Assembly: GCA_907165275.2 (NCBI GenBank)
Contig: OU015666.1
Location: 216,001-280,000, forward strand
Reading direction: 5' to 3'
Length of the DNA: 64,000 nt
Source of the DNA: Zygaena filipendulae
Lineage: Eukaryota; Arthropoda; Insecta; Lepidoptera; Zygaenidae
The notes under the pieces are model-generated. The model was not told the origin of the DNA, did not search any database, and saw only the letters and a program-made list of their open reading frames with translations. The stretch's first letter is position 1. Each line of letters begins with the position of its first letter. Shown in pieces: positions 33,201-45,100 of this stretch. The translations under genes and the position numbers were made by a program.

Positions 33201-33914
33201 TTGAAACATCCAAATGCAATTTTATGAAAATATTGACTTTGAAAGTAGTAGTCTGTGAAACGTCATGTCCCTTATAGTGTTACAAATTTATTGTCACTAG
33301 TTAAAGGTTAATAAATAAAAAGTAGTTATTAACTGTTTTTATCTCTTACAAAACTCTGAATATTATATTAAGGAGGGCCTTTCACAATATACCTCGCCCA
33401 AAAACAATGAGTATAATATACTACATACATAGGTATTATACTCAATTACTTTTAAACCAATTTCTTTTTATGTTGTCCTAGAGTACATTAATTGTAAAAT
33501 AAATATATATTATACTATAGATATGTAAACACACCCACACTGAAAAGTGGAACCCTGTATTCATCACACAAAAGTCACCTCCATCAGGAATCGAACCTGG
33601 AACCTCTTGATTAGCAGGGAGGCGGTGACCTACTTTGCCATTTAAATCGTGCTACTGCTACTGAGCTATTGCACTGCTGCAGCTGTAAGAACTTGTGATG
33701 GGATGCAATACTAATAAAAGTATGCTTAAACTCACAATCTAGAAAGCTAGTTAGACAATAGGTTTCACTGACTGAAGCTATTTGGATATTAAATAACTAT
33801 AAAATATAAATACTTTTCAATTTCGGCGCCAGCAAATTTCCGCTTGTCATAGATTTTGTCACACAGCCCACGGACGCAGGCTATGCTTAAAGGTGCATAG
33901 TCCTTTTCAGACAT
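24264..33914 (-). CDS. VAC14: VAC14, scaffold of the PIKfyve/FIG4 complex
   Basis: HEAT-repeat scaffold that holds the PIKfyve kinase and FIG4 phosphatase on endolysosomes to make PI(3,5)P2. Fourteen exons in transcription order: 33914-33814, 32279-32129, 31341-31150, 30338-30082, 29558-29438, 29347-29224, 29109-28736, 28415-28283, 27916-27811, 27108-26934, 26573-26455, 25750-25671, 25026-24849, 24411-24264. They sum to 2259 bases (752 aa; human 782) with frame kept throughout. Matching blocks include '[10 protein letters not shown]', '[10 protein letters not shown]', '[20 protein letters not shown]', '[20 protein letters not shown]', '[20 protein letters not shown]', '[20 protein letters not shown]' and '[20 protein letters not shown]'. 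The C-terminus is '[12 protein letters not shown]', shorter than in human. Exon 7 carries an acidic, repetitive insert of about 65 residues. The exon 6/7 junction is the least secure. Confidence 0.94.
24515..24765 (+). repeat. Family A repeat copy
   Basis: Starts 'ttagctgtctcgcgcggttg' and contains 'caaactttgctcccctcttt' and 'aaatttcaggtctccacgac'. It is the same long subfamily as the minus-strand copy at 19150-19402. It lies in the last VAC14 intron. Confidence 0.7.
25078..25369. mobile_element. GC-rich unit with terminal inverted repeats in a VAC14 intron
   Basis: The left end 'gccaacccacacgatgaggt' and the reverse complement of the right end, 'gccaacccacacggtgcggt', match closely, and both continue with 'gcggc'. 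The ~290-base interior is GC-rich and matches nothing I recognise. No clear target duplication is visible. Confidence 0.5.
26328..26430. repeat. (TG)n-rich simple sequence
   Basis: Impure GT/GC dinucleotide tract. It lies about 25 bases inside the intron after VAC14 exon 11, and reads CA-rich on the gene strand. Confidence 0.8.
27231..27808 (+). repeat. Two family A repeats, the second touching the VAC14 exon 9 splice site
   Basis: 27231-27418 is a degenerate copy. 27606-27808 is well preserved ('ctagctgtgtctcgcggttt' to 'caatattagtagga'). On the gene strand the repeat begins a few bases after the exon 9 donor GT (27810-27809). Confidence 0.8.
29755..30005 (-). repeat. SINE-like repeat, copy 1
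   Basis: Contains 'aataatccacttcaccatac', 'gttgtggaaaccaagca' and 'gtttatcacacaaagt'. Related blocks lie at 32390-32490 and 33535-33680. The tRNA-like promoter words are degenerate in this copy. Confidence 0.6.
30437..30745 (-). repeat. Family A repeats (two overlapping or nested copies)
   Basis: Two 'cccgcgggaact' words (30607 and 30702), with 'gtacaaagaaggacacag' between them and the terminal 'gcgggagacatctagta', read as minus-strand family A sequence. Confidence 0.7.
31633..31755 (+). repeat. Exact tandem duplication, 62-bp unit
   Basis: The block beginning 'actattattatacatatagg' and ending 'gggaacaaactactatt' occurs twice in a row with no visible difference. This indicates a very recent duplication, or an assembly artefact, in a VAC14 intron. 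Confidence 0.85.
33535..33680 (-). repeat. tRNA-derived SINE-like repeat with A and B boxes
   Basis: On the minus strand, 'tggcaaagtagg' (33641-33630) fits the Pol III A box and 'ggttcgattcc' (33597-33587) fits the B box. Their spacing is tRNA-like. A full cloverleaf is not obvious, so this is a SINE head rather than a tRNA gene. A degenerate copy lies at 29935-30005. Confidence 0.65.
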
Positions 33915-34562
33915 TTTCGCTTATTTGGTTTAAAACTTATTTAATTTCTACAAAACCACAGGGCCGCTGAACCGAGCCAGGGATATTTGGTCCTCAGATT
34001 AACTAGACTTAGATTTGGTCTGACTCAGAGCTAATTTATTAGACATGCCAGGCCGTCGCCGCCGCCAGAGAGAAAATCAAGTAATTTTACCCGGTCCCCA
34101 CACAAGTTGCAATTTGCAAAATAGCTACCAAAGTTAATAAATCAAAGTAGCTAAATGCTCGTAACTTCCCCGTTATAACAGGTGATTGAGGTGAATATTA
34201 AATTCTATAATTCGCCGTTTTATTGTGTGATTCAGGTGAATAGGTACTAAATTTTATTTTTTGTTTTATTCTTTAATCGCAAGTCAATTCAATTTCTTAT
34301 TTCTTGGTGGGCGATGCATATTTGACAACCATGGAACACTTCTGTCAAGTGTCAAGTCACAAGCGCTGTCAGCAATCAGCTGTTCTTTTTTTTTAAATTA
34401 GGTGATGACTCAGAAGAATAACTGGTGATGACCTCAGTGATGACCCATCAAATGATGGTCATGATGGGCCATCATTAGTAGATGACACAGTTAGATGATA
34501 ATCAAAAAAGGCTTGTTGTCGTAGATCATTCTCCATCTACGCTTGTTGTTTTACTTTATTTT

Positions 34563-34870
34563 TTTCTTCTTTTTGGACTCAACACTAAGTGTTATTTGCC
34601 ACTTTCATTTTTGGTATTAAGACGATAGGAAACAAAGGTTTTTTATTACCGGCAGAAAATAAAAAGCTTAACCGATTTTTATGCCCTCCACACAATCGTG
34701 CATGTCTATGATGGCCCATCATGGGCCCTATTGCGATAATATGGACAGCTCAACGCGATCACAGGCGATTCCCTTTGATGCGTGCCCAAAAACCGACAAT
34801 ACACGGGTCGCAGGCGATCATAGATGATGATCGGCGAGTACAGCTGAGTATGCCCTTTACACTCATTACA
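34563..34870 (-). mobile_element. GATCGC-rich MITE, copy 2 (reverse, degraded)
   Basis: The body at about 34730-34835 matches the reverse complement of 16500-16590 almost throughout (for example 'cccaaaaaccgacaatacac' and 'gggtcgcaggcgatca'). The separate block 'cttctttttggactc' plus 'acactaagtgttatttgcca' at 34563-34602 also accompanies copy 1 (16370-16404). Confidence 0.65.
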
Positions 34871-35107
34871 GCACTGAGCGGCATTATTATATAACGTTGA
34901 ATGTTTCAACTACAGTAAAGGTTCGCACAATCGAGCACTTCAAATAGTACTGCTCGCGCGATGCATGCAGATACACCAAAGTGTCCTTCCTAGATCGGAA
35001 AAAAAAAAAATATTTTTGGAAACAATAAAAAAAGAGTAGGTTTTATCTACATAATTCAGACTGAAAAATAAGACGTATGGATGAAGGTATAAATTAACTA
35101 ATTTTAT

Positions 35108-35317
35108 CCATACTAGTATTATAAAGAGCAAAAGTTTGTAAGCTTGTTGTAGGGGGTAATCTCTACTAAACCGATTTTGAAAATTCTTTCACTTATAGGG
35201 AGCTAAAGTGATCCTGAGTGACCTTTTATCCCGGAATTCCCGCGGGAACTCTGAAATTACTGCGGGAATTCTGGGATAAAAGGTCACTATTAAAAAACCG
35301 CGGGAGTCAGCTAGTAT
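35108..35317 (-). repeat. Family A repeat copy
   Basis: Contains 'ttgtagggggtaatctctac' and 'cccgcgggaactctgaaatt', and ends 'gcgggagtcagctagtatta'. A short internal stretch ('gggataaaaggtcact') is duplicated. Confidence 0.7.
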
Positions 35318-36197
35318 TACATAAAACTTGAATAGGTACAATTTAATTTCAAAATTCAAAACTATATAATAAATTTACAGAAATCTATCAAAGTGAAGAC
35401 GACGACAACACAATCTAAATTGGTTGATCATTACGAAATTGAAAATAAAGAAAACCATTAAGAACAAGTATTTATCTACGATAAGTCTGAAATTTATAAT
35501 TCATCACCGGGTAAAAATAATTCTTATTGATATAAAATTTAATGTTTTAGAATACCTATATAAAAGTAAAAAAAAATTATCTACTGATTAGAAGAACAAA
35601 GTTTTATTTGTAATTGTTTTTATTTATTTATTTATTTATTGCACGTCCATTAAGTAACAAAAAACACAAAATTGTACCTATTTGTATTCTTTTTTTCAAC
35701 ACTGAACTTGGAAGATGGCGGTAAGAAAAAAAACTTCTTAGCGCACTCTGCTGGTGCACTTGAAAACTACTTCACGTTCCGTGTGCCACTGAGTCACATT
35801 ATGGAAAACAGCGACTATCGTGCTCGCGCATAATCGTCTGTACTCGGCGATAATGTAGTGGAGCCATATGCTTCTTGATATAAAAATAAAACTCTTTAGT
35901 CTTTGGTACCAATCGGATGATGTGGATTGTGGTTTGTTCTCGCTCGCATAATCCATTCCAGTTTACTTCAAAGATCATAATCACTACGTTTTACTTATTT
36001 GTATCGGTGCGTTGAAACACTAATTAGTGTTAAAAAACGATTTGGACTGCAAATTGTTTTTTAAATATCGAGTGTGATTAAAAAATTACCTATCTTGTTC
36101 CGAAACTGAAGTAGTAGTGCGTGCTAAAAACAAATGTCATTAATTTTTTTATCGAATCGAATTTTCATTAATTTTATGCAATAAATTAGGCAAAATC

Positions 36198-39100
36198 ATG
36201 CCCGTGACACTGGTGGACAGGTTGCCTTTGCCGACCCTCAAGGTATACTCGGCGGGGAGTGTTTTGTTGTTGTCGGTGGCAGTGTATTATGCGATGAGCG
36301 TGACTAGCGACCCGAGCTGGCGGCTGAACGTGACGCAGCAGGGGCAGGAGGCGGCAGCCGCGGCGGATACTGATGGAGAGGCGATGCTGGTGCCGCCGCT
36401 GATGACGCCGCTGGAGCTGGCCTCCAATGGCACCAGAACGCTCGGCGACCAGCTGCTGGACGTTGTTGTGTTCATGATACACGAGCCGCTCTGCATGTGG
36501 GTGAGTGGATCAGCTTGTTGAAGGCAACAGCTACCTATCTAAATATTTTGCTCCCTCTTATTGACTTTCCTGCAGGTTTCACACTTTGATTTTTTTTTTT
36601 TCAAGAATGCTTTGTTTTTCTTGGTTATTATGAGGAAAAACATTCTATATTTCTATAGGTCCAAACTCTAAGATTAGATGCTTCATTTCACTATTTTGTT
36701 TTTATGTATATCAACATGAATAAGTAAATATACCATTAACTAGTTTCCACTGACTTCCACCTTAATACATATTTTTGGAAAAAAAACATACATACAGCCG
36801 AATGCAGAACCTCCTCCTTTTTGGAAGTCTGTTAATATAAGTATGTTTCCTTTCAGTAAAATTTGCTTATTTTTGATATCAGAAATATTGTGATAAAATT
36901 TTTTAAAATAGTATCTCAATGTAGGCCTTTTTCTTGTAAGTTATTATTTTAATTATTTAATTTTTTTATATGAATTCAGCAAATTATTGATTCTTTATTT
37001 TTTGTGTACATCATGAGTTGAAGTGAGACTGCAAGAAAACATATTATAATGGTATCTATTGAGTGATAATGTTTTGTTTCTTAAATCCCTAGTAATTTAA
37101 ATTTAAACTACACTTTCACATAATTATGAGTATACTTTCTAAAACTCTAGTAGCAACTTTATGCTCACATTTTAGTTTCAAACTTAAATAATAGAGTCCA
37201 GTGTTTGATAAAACCATATACACATATTATAGATTTTTTTCTTAGTAGGTATTCAAAAACAGTCCTTTCTCCTAGAATTCTGCTAAGTACCCACTAAATA
37301 CATATAATGACTGATGCGCAAATGAATATTCTTTTTTTTTAGATGACCTTAACCACAATTAAAATTAATTTTATTGTGTCTTGTTTTCTATATAATCGTG
37401 CTCATGTTTCAGCATTTTTCTCTTTGATGTATACCTATCTAGTTTTTAATTATATAGCCTTAATCAGATTTTCATAATATACAACCTACCTAGTCAATCC
37501 ATCTATACTATAATAAAAGAGTAGAATCTATCTGTACGTTGAATATTTTTACAAAAATTGACAGAGGGTGATAAAAGAAGAGTAAAAAGTTTTTAAAATT
37601 ATTTTCTGTCTGTCTGTCTGTCTGTGTGTCTGTTCGCGATAATCTCTGAATCTACTGAACTGATTGTCATTCAGTTTTCACAGGTAGATTAAGCTTAACC
37701 TAGAGCTACATATAGGTTTTGTTTCATTGAAATCGGATGTTGGGAAAAAAAGTTGTTGTATAAAAACCTTTCGCGCGGGTGAAACCGCAGGTCACAGCTA
37801 GTAATAAATATAACTATAAACATCACTACAATTTTACCCACAGATCCATTTGCTTGTCTTAGAAAATGCACTGTTACAAATGTCGACATTTGCATTTTCA
37901 TTTCTCATAACCCCTCTGACCATGTATTTGACTGACTCGTGAACCAGCTTTATTTTATCATTAGATAATATGAGTATACAGGCCATGGCAAACGCCTTCA
38001 ACTGTTTTATGCCTAAATAAATATTAATTATATTCTGATATTAAAAACCTGTAATAGAATCCAATGCTGGACAACCTTGTATTTGTACATAAATAAAACC
38101 TGTAAATGTAGTTTAATTTGATAACTATTAATGAAACACCATAATATTATGAAATTTATTTTATTTCACATGCAGGCACGCACGCATGTACGCAGTACAC
38201 ACGGATGGGCACAACAAACACGCATACACACATACAAACACGCAGGCATGCAACTGTAGTTCCATATTTATAAATATATACCTAGCATTCGTTACAATAC
38301 CACTTTACTAAAAAGTAAAAATTATAAAATAATATGAAATGAATAAATGAATGAATAATGAATTTTTAATTTTGAGTTTTCAAATCTCAACCTTATTATA
38401 TCTTTGATAGAGCACTTACTTTAAAGTTTTCAAAGGAAAAGTTTTTACCAAAATGCTGAGTACCTACCTCAAGTCATAGAGTTTTGGTTGTGTGCATAAA
38501 CAATTTATGTACCTACATTTTATAAACATGATTAAATAGCACAGATCATTGTACATTAAATAGAATGTAGTAAATATCTACTACTTATCCAGTAGCATAA
38601 AGTATAATATGTATTGTAAATTGTGATGTAGTCCATTTTCAGTTATCAACCTCTATTTTAAGCCCTGAGATCTTAAAATTATTTTTGCTTATCAACAAAA
38701 TAGAGATAATAAAGGAAGATTGTGTCATACTCATAGTATTGTTATGAGCTAGGTGTTTGGGATAAATTAAAAATTGCTGAAATCTCTACTCAAACTTTGT
38801 AATTCACAAAATGAATGCTACTTATAAAATTACTTACTCCCTAAATTACTATGAATATGCTGATCTCTGCTTCAATTTTCATAGTTAAATAAGCTTCTTC
38901 GAAACTATATTATGTCATGTATGTATACCTAGTAGCTGTTACCCATGGTTCTATTAGCTTAAATCGGACTCCTTCAAGAGAAAAAGTTTTTAGAATAGTT
39001 TCAGTTACTAGTTCCAGAGATATAACCAAACAGACTTTGTGTCTTTATAATACTAGGTCTATACTGTACCTAATTTCGGAGTTCATAAACTATATATGTA

Positions 39101-42100
39101 AACCTTCCTCTTGAATCACTATCCATCAGTGAAAACCACATGAAAATCTGTTCAGGTATTTTTGTTAGTTTATCGTGAACAGACAGACAGACACTACTAA
39201 AAGGCTAAAATAATGTGGTAGTCTTTTGAATCGAGGATTTAATTTAAATGTTTAAATAAAGTTTAAAATCCTTTTGATAGAGAATAGAGATACATAAAAT
39301 AATAATTGATGTACTCATATATTTTATTCTTGGTTTTTGTTTACAAGTTGCTGCTTTTCTATTTAAAAATCTAAATTTCAATCAGGCATTCAGTGTCAAC
39401 TGCCAAGAGACCAATACAAAAAACAATCGTCACATAACATTATGTATTATACAATATGTATATTAAATTTTGAAAGTATGCCAAGACGTCATCTTGCATG
39501 TGTAGATAGATAGTAGACTATTTACAAAATATTGTTACTTCCACTGAAAACATGTTGAAATAGAAATTTTACAGATTTGTTAATGAACTGCGTGCTTTTA
39601 TTTAAAGTGTAGGTGTGTATAAAGTTGAATGTACGGAGAGTGGTCAACTCATACATTCCATACAAACGCTCATACCTCTTGAATGGGATTAATTAATTTA
39701 TTATTGTACCCCGTCAAATTCAAAAAAATTATTGGGCTCAGATAAAGCGCCTTAAAAAGAGTGGGTGACTCATAACCCTCTAATAAAACAGGATCGTGAC
39801 GCAACATTTCGATACAATTTAGCGCCGTTATTTATTCATTATGCTACTGCTCCACCTGCGTTAACGTTAACGTTGATGTTAATGTCTAACGTGGTAATGT
39901 TAGTAAGTTAACGCGTTAAAATGTTGGTCACATCTAAATTAGCGCACTAATTTACGCGTTAACACGCAGGTGGAGCAGTAGCATTACTAGCTGGCCCGCG
40001 CGCTTTCACCCGCGACAATTTCGGAGTTCCCGCGGGAATTCCGGATTACAATACAGCCTATGTTACTGAGGGATGATGTAGCTTTCTAATAGTGAAAGAA
40101 TTGTTGAAATCGGTTCAGTAGTTTTTTTAGTTAAATCGTAACAAACAAACAAAAAATAAAATCTTTCCTTTTTATAATATTAGTAGGTATAAACGTAAAT
40201 AAATTCAAATTACGAGTCCAATATTTTTTATTCATCTATGACGGACGGACATGACGGACTACAAACTAATATTTAGTCGGCTGTCGGAGTAGTAGAGCCA
40301 AATCGACATTCTAATTTCTACTATGCGTTGACGATTGTAGAATGTCAATTTGGCTAGGGAGGCTGATCTTACCATGCATAAATCATACTATGATAGTCCA
40401 CCTGCATGACTGTAATGTGGCCCCACTGCGGATTAGCTAACTCTAATACGCAAACTCAAATTGCTTTAAACCTGCACACACGCTGCTTTACCTTACGATG
40501 TACCATTTATTTAGCCTGTTGTCATAAAGTATTTGTAACTATTTTATCCTTATGTTTTTGCTAAGCTTATATATTAGAAAGGTCTCTTTAAATCGACAGT
40601 TAGTTTTTACGAATGGTTAAAGCACGGTCCAAGGTTACGAGTGGGTAGGTGCTTCCCGTTTTGTTATTGTAAACTTATGAACTAGCAGTTCTCCGTGGTT
40701 TCACGCGTTTTATTTTCGAAGTTCCCGTGGTAATTCCCTTATAAAAAGTACTCTGTGTGTTTTTTTTTCTTTTTGTACTCCTAACAACGTGTCTGCTAAA
40801 TTTCTTGATGTTTGTTGCGTGACAAACAAACAAATAAACAAAATCACTTTAGCATTCATAATATTAGTTCGGATGACGACGTCAAAAATGTTATGCCTAT
40901 TGTTTATAAATAAATAGCTGTTGAACCAGTGTTAATTTACTTTGAGTAGGTACCTCCTGAACGATTTGATATATTATATCAGAAGGAAATGTAGACTATG
41001 TTATAACGAAGGCTAAGGTCACGTCAAAATATCACGTGATCACGTACAATCGTCCAATCAAAAGTATAATTTTTCGTGACCACGTGATATGACGATACGT
41101 CCCTTATTTTTTTATGCCGATAACGGTTAGGACTATACTAGTTGTAGACTATAGTATATAGATTGTCAATTTGACTAAGGGGGCAGTTTAGGCTGTTCTT
41201 CAAACGTTGAACGATTATACTAACAATGAGCTGGAGCTGTCGATGAAGGAAAACATCGTGAGGAAACCATAGCATGGTGATAGGGCGCTCTCTAGTGCCC
41301 GGCTGGCTAGCTACCACCTTCAAGTTGCAAATCTGTCGCCGAGCACCTAACGGTGTGTTCCGGCAGCCCCACTTGAAAGCCAGTTCCCGTCCCCGTTCCA
41401 GGTCGGCAACGCACCTGCAAGCCTTCTGGTGTTGCAGATGTCCATGGGCGGCGGTAATCACTAATCACTTACTGTCACCACCACGTGTACCACCTGCCCG
41501 TTTGCCACCTATGACATAAAAAAAATACTATGATACATTAGATATATATACATTTGTGTGTATATGTATTAGATCCCCCACAGTTTCACTAAAACTTATA
41601 ATGTTCTGAGTTGTGGCGTTGCGCGGTTGCAGACGGTGATCAACCTGGGGTACTGCGCGCTGACGCTGGCCGGGTTCGCGGTGCAGCGCGCGGTGTTCGG
41701 CGAGCTGCGCGCGCTCGAGGCGCAGCGCGTCAAGGACAAGTTCTGGAACTACCTGTTCTACAAGTTCATCTTCGTGTTCGGCGTCGTCAACGTGCAGCGC
41801 ATGGACGAGGTGCTGCTGTGGGCCGCGTGGTTCACGCTGCTCGGCTGCCTGCAGCTGCTCGCGCAGCTCTGCAAGGATAGGTACGAATATGTGAGTATGC
41901 ACACCTGATAACTATGGCAACCCCTGTGTACCACCGTGCACCGCTGCTATTGCATGCCGGCGCCCGACTTGTGTGCCGCCGTGCAGGGTGTGCGCATGGC
42001 GCAGAACTTGCGACGGGGGGAGGATACTTACATTTTAAAAAACCGTTGGTAACCCACAGATAAGACAAACAAAGAACGTGGGATTACGGAGGTCAATGAC

Positions 42101-45100
42101 CGTTAAATTTGATTTGTCGTCGCGTCTGCGGCAATACAAAGAGGGCGTTGAATGACCCAATAACTCTGGGTATAAACGGTTGGCGCGTCGGCAACTTGCG
42201 CACTTAATTTTCATATACCTATAATAATAGTTATTATTATTAAGACGATAAATAAAATTTATAGAATACTGAATACAACCTACAGCATTCCTCGCCCACA
42301 AAGAGTGTGCCTGTAAAACTGTCTCACAAAATTACATTCACAAATTACATTCTAGAATTTCTAGATTAGTTTTCTTGATGCCTTATATGGGCGCGCTACT
42401 GCGGGAAAAACAGTTATGTGGCTTGTTAAACAGTCAAAATTGTGATTCAGGAAACCGAAAGGTTAAAAATATCATCGACCATGATGTAATAATATCTAAC
42501 TGTACAATTAATATTAGCTTTGCACAACATACGAATGTGCTTGTTAATATCTGACTTTGTTATAGGTCAGATTAAAGAAATGACGTTTCATGTTTATAAA
42601 CACCCGTACATTATAAAGTTAGTTATTATTATAATAATATTTATAACTACTTTTTGTTGTTTTTTTTTTATCTTTTAAAAAATACTTTTTAGTTAACTGA
42701 TATTAAATATTTAATTGGTTGTTAAATTTCGGTTTCAAGTACGATCGTTATGAATAAACTTTTCGGTACAGTCGGCAGCAGAACACTTTGGTCAGGCTTT
42801 GAACTTTATTGCTATATAAATATGATAATAAGGTTGAATGACTTTCAAAAGAATCTAAGTTTTCGCTGCTGACGGTACGAAGACACTAGCGATGATAAGA
42901 CCGCGGTTCAACTCGTTTGAATTTTTAGTACATATAATATTTTATAGGAAAATTTTAAATTTACACTGATTGTGAGACAAAAAAATTATAGGTGTATACC
43001 TACTCTGATAATGAGACAGAAGTAATTATGATTTACAATGACCTAAAGATATAAGCACGCAGTAGGTACACACGCGTACACACGCACCAAGTGTTATTCA
43101 ACTTGTGTAGTTACGGTCAGTGTTCGGAACCGTACTATAATTATCGTACACATTCGTTAATATGTGCCTACGTACGATATACGATAGCAAATAGCGATAA
43201 AATTTTGCATACACGTTATCAGGGGTACATAAAAGGGCAAGGATACTTTACATCCCGGCATAGGTACCCGCGGGAATTTCAAAGTTACCGCCGCGCCGGT
43301 GATACCGCGGGCAACACGTTTACAATAAAAGCATAAAACGATGTGTAATGTGTGTCAATCCACAAAACATTCACCCTGATTCACTTTTGATACAACACGG
43401 CGCAAACGCTAGCTTGTTCCCGCGTTAATTCCAGGATAAAAGTACCATGGTCCATGACCAAGTTTAAGAATAATTGCATGCTGTTTCATCAGCGTTAAAT
43501 TACAAAATTACGATCACTAGTATGACCAGTCTCGCCCTCGACCTTCTACGTAAGGTTTTTGGAATGCGAATTGAAATAAAATATTAAATAATATGTTTAC
43601 TCGATTAGTAACATTATGCGCGTAATATAGCGTAGCAACTGAGCGCCGACCTCGCCGGGGCCGCGCCGACCTCTGCGGCCGCCGCTGTTATTGAGGAGTA
43701 ATGCCAAATAGCATCCGATTACGAATCATGCTGCAGCATAACTTCATTACCTTCGTACAAGTGCTCTTGGAAATTTCGCCGGCGCAAATGTATCCGGGAA
43801 ACTGCATACACAGGCGAACCGATTGAACTCCCACCACTGCGGTCTCTACAACAGGCGGGCGGCGCGGCGTGTGTGCACTGTGCACACGTGCGGGGGCACT
43901 TGTGGCGATTTTGTGTGTGATGAATGGCTTTGTGTGCAAAAAACAGCTGACGACACTAATTTTCTTTTATCGGTTTTCATACTAGAATGAGAGTCCCTTC
44001 TATCCGTTCCCTGTCTCCAACAATCTCTTTGTATAAAATGAGCGACGCGCAAGCCGAACTATAAAATACTTTCATATTATTATATAAATTAAGTAAGAGA
44101 AGCGAAAAGACTAATTAGTTATTCGAGAATTATTCAAATGGCCACCCGACGACGTTGGGCAAACAAACACTCATTACGTAGGCACATGGCTGGTTTCCGG
44201 AACTATAGCAATGGCCTTAATAAATTCAATCCAGTTCCAAATGCCATCTTTTGGTTCTAATCTCTGTATAGGTAACTAGCTGTGAACCGCAGTTTCACCC
44301 GCGGTAATTTCGGAGTTCCCGCGGGAATTCCGAGATAAAAAGCACCCTATGTCCTACTCTGTACCCCTGACAACGTGCATGCCAAATTTCATCCAAATCC
44401 GTTCGGCCGTTTTTGCGTGATTGAGTAACAAACACCCAAACATCCACATCTTTCACATACATTTATAATAATAGTAGGATTAGAATAAAACAGTAGAATC
44501 CGCGTGCCAGTACGTTAAATACCATATTTGTTTACCAAAAATTGAGAGGGGACGATAAAAGAAGAGTTAAATAATTAATACATAATAGGTATAAAAGAAT
44601 CCATTTTTATTTTTTTTTTACTGTGTGTGTTCATACTAACCTTCGAAACTATTAAACAGAGATTTTTGTTTTCACAGAATTACGTTTATATTATTTGTGG
44701 TAAGGAGCAACACAATGTTAGGTTTTGTTAATTCCTCAGAAGAATAACTAAAGCATTCTTCTGAGGTTAATTCCGATGTAAAAAGTATTTTGACTCTATG
44801 TTCTTTTCTGTAACCCCTGACAACGTGTGGTTATGCAAAATTCCGCGACGATCGGTTCGGTTGAGAAGTTTAAGCGCGAAAGCGTTACCAAAAATTTCAC
44901 ATTCGCATTTATAATTTTAACTAGCTGCTCCTCTCGGTTTCACCCGCGCTAACTTCAGAGTTCTTGCAAGAATTCTGCGATAAAAAGTACCTTATGTCCT
45001 CTGCACCCCTGACAACGTGTATGCAAATAGTATATTTCATTAGGAGTGCGGAAAGCCTGTCATTGCAAAGAGTTCCGACAAATGTCTACCCGAGCCGAGG

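Larger units (their letters stand above)
33915..36197. promoter_or_regulatory. Divergent region between VAC14 and AMFR
   Basis: Start codons of the two genes face away from each other across 2.3 kb. The region contains the reverse-oriented MITE body at about 34730-34860, a family A repeat at 35108-35317 (minus strand), an ATTT-repeat LINE-tail-like tract at 35615-35640, and the MITE end at 35844-35858. I could not place the transcription starts. Confidence 0.5.
36501..41632. other. AMFR intron 1
   Basis: This 5.1-kb AT-rich intron has no coding content that I can support. It contains family A repeats at 37500-37803 (-), 38930-39200 (+, degenerate), 39987-40197 (+) and 40680-40872 (+), a TTA-flanked MITE at 39842-39983, inverted repeats at 40307-40358 and 41028-41101, and a family C repeat at 41395-41525. 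Confidence 0.6.

Noticed and set aside
42035..44052. Short open frames in AMFR intron 2
   Set aside because: They have no domain, no consistent splice sites in the AMFR phase, and lie among repeats.
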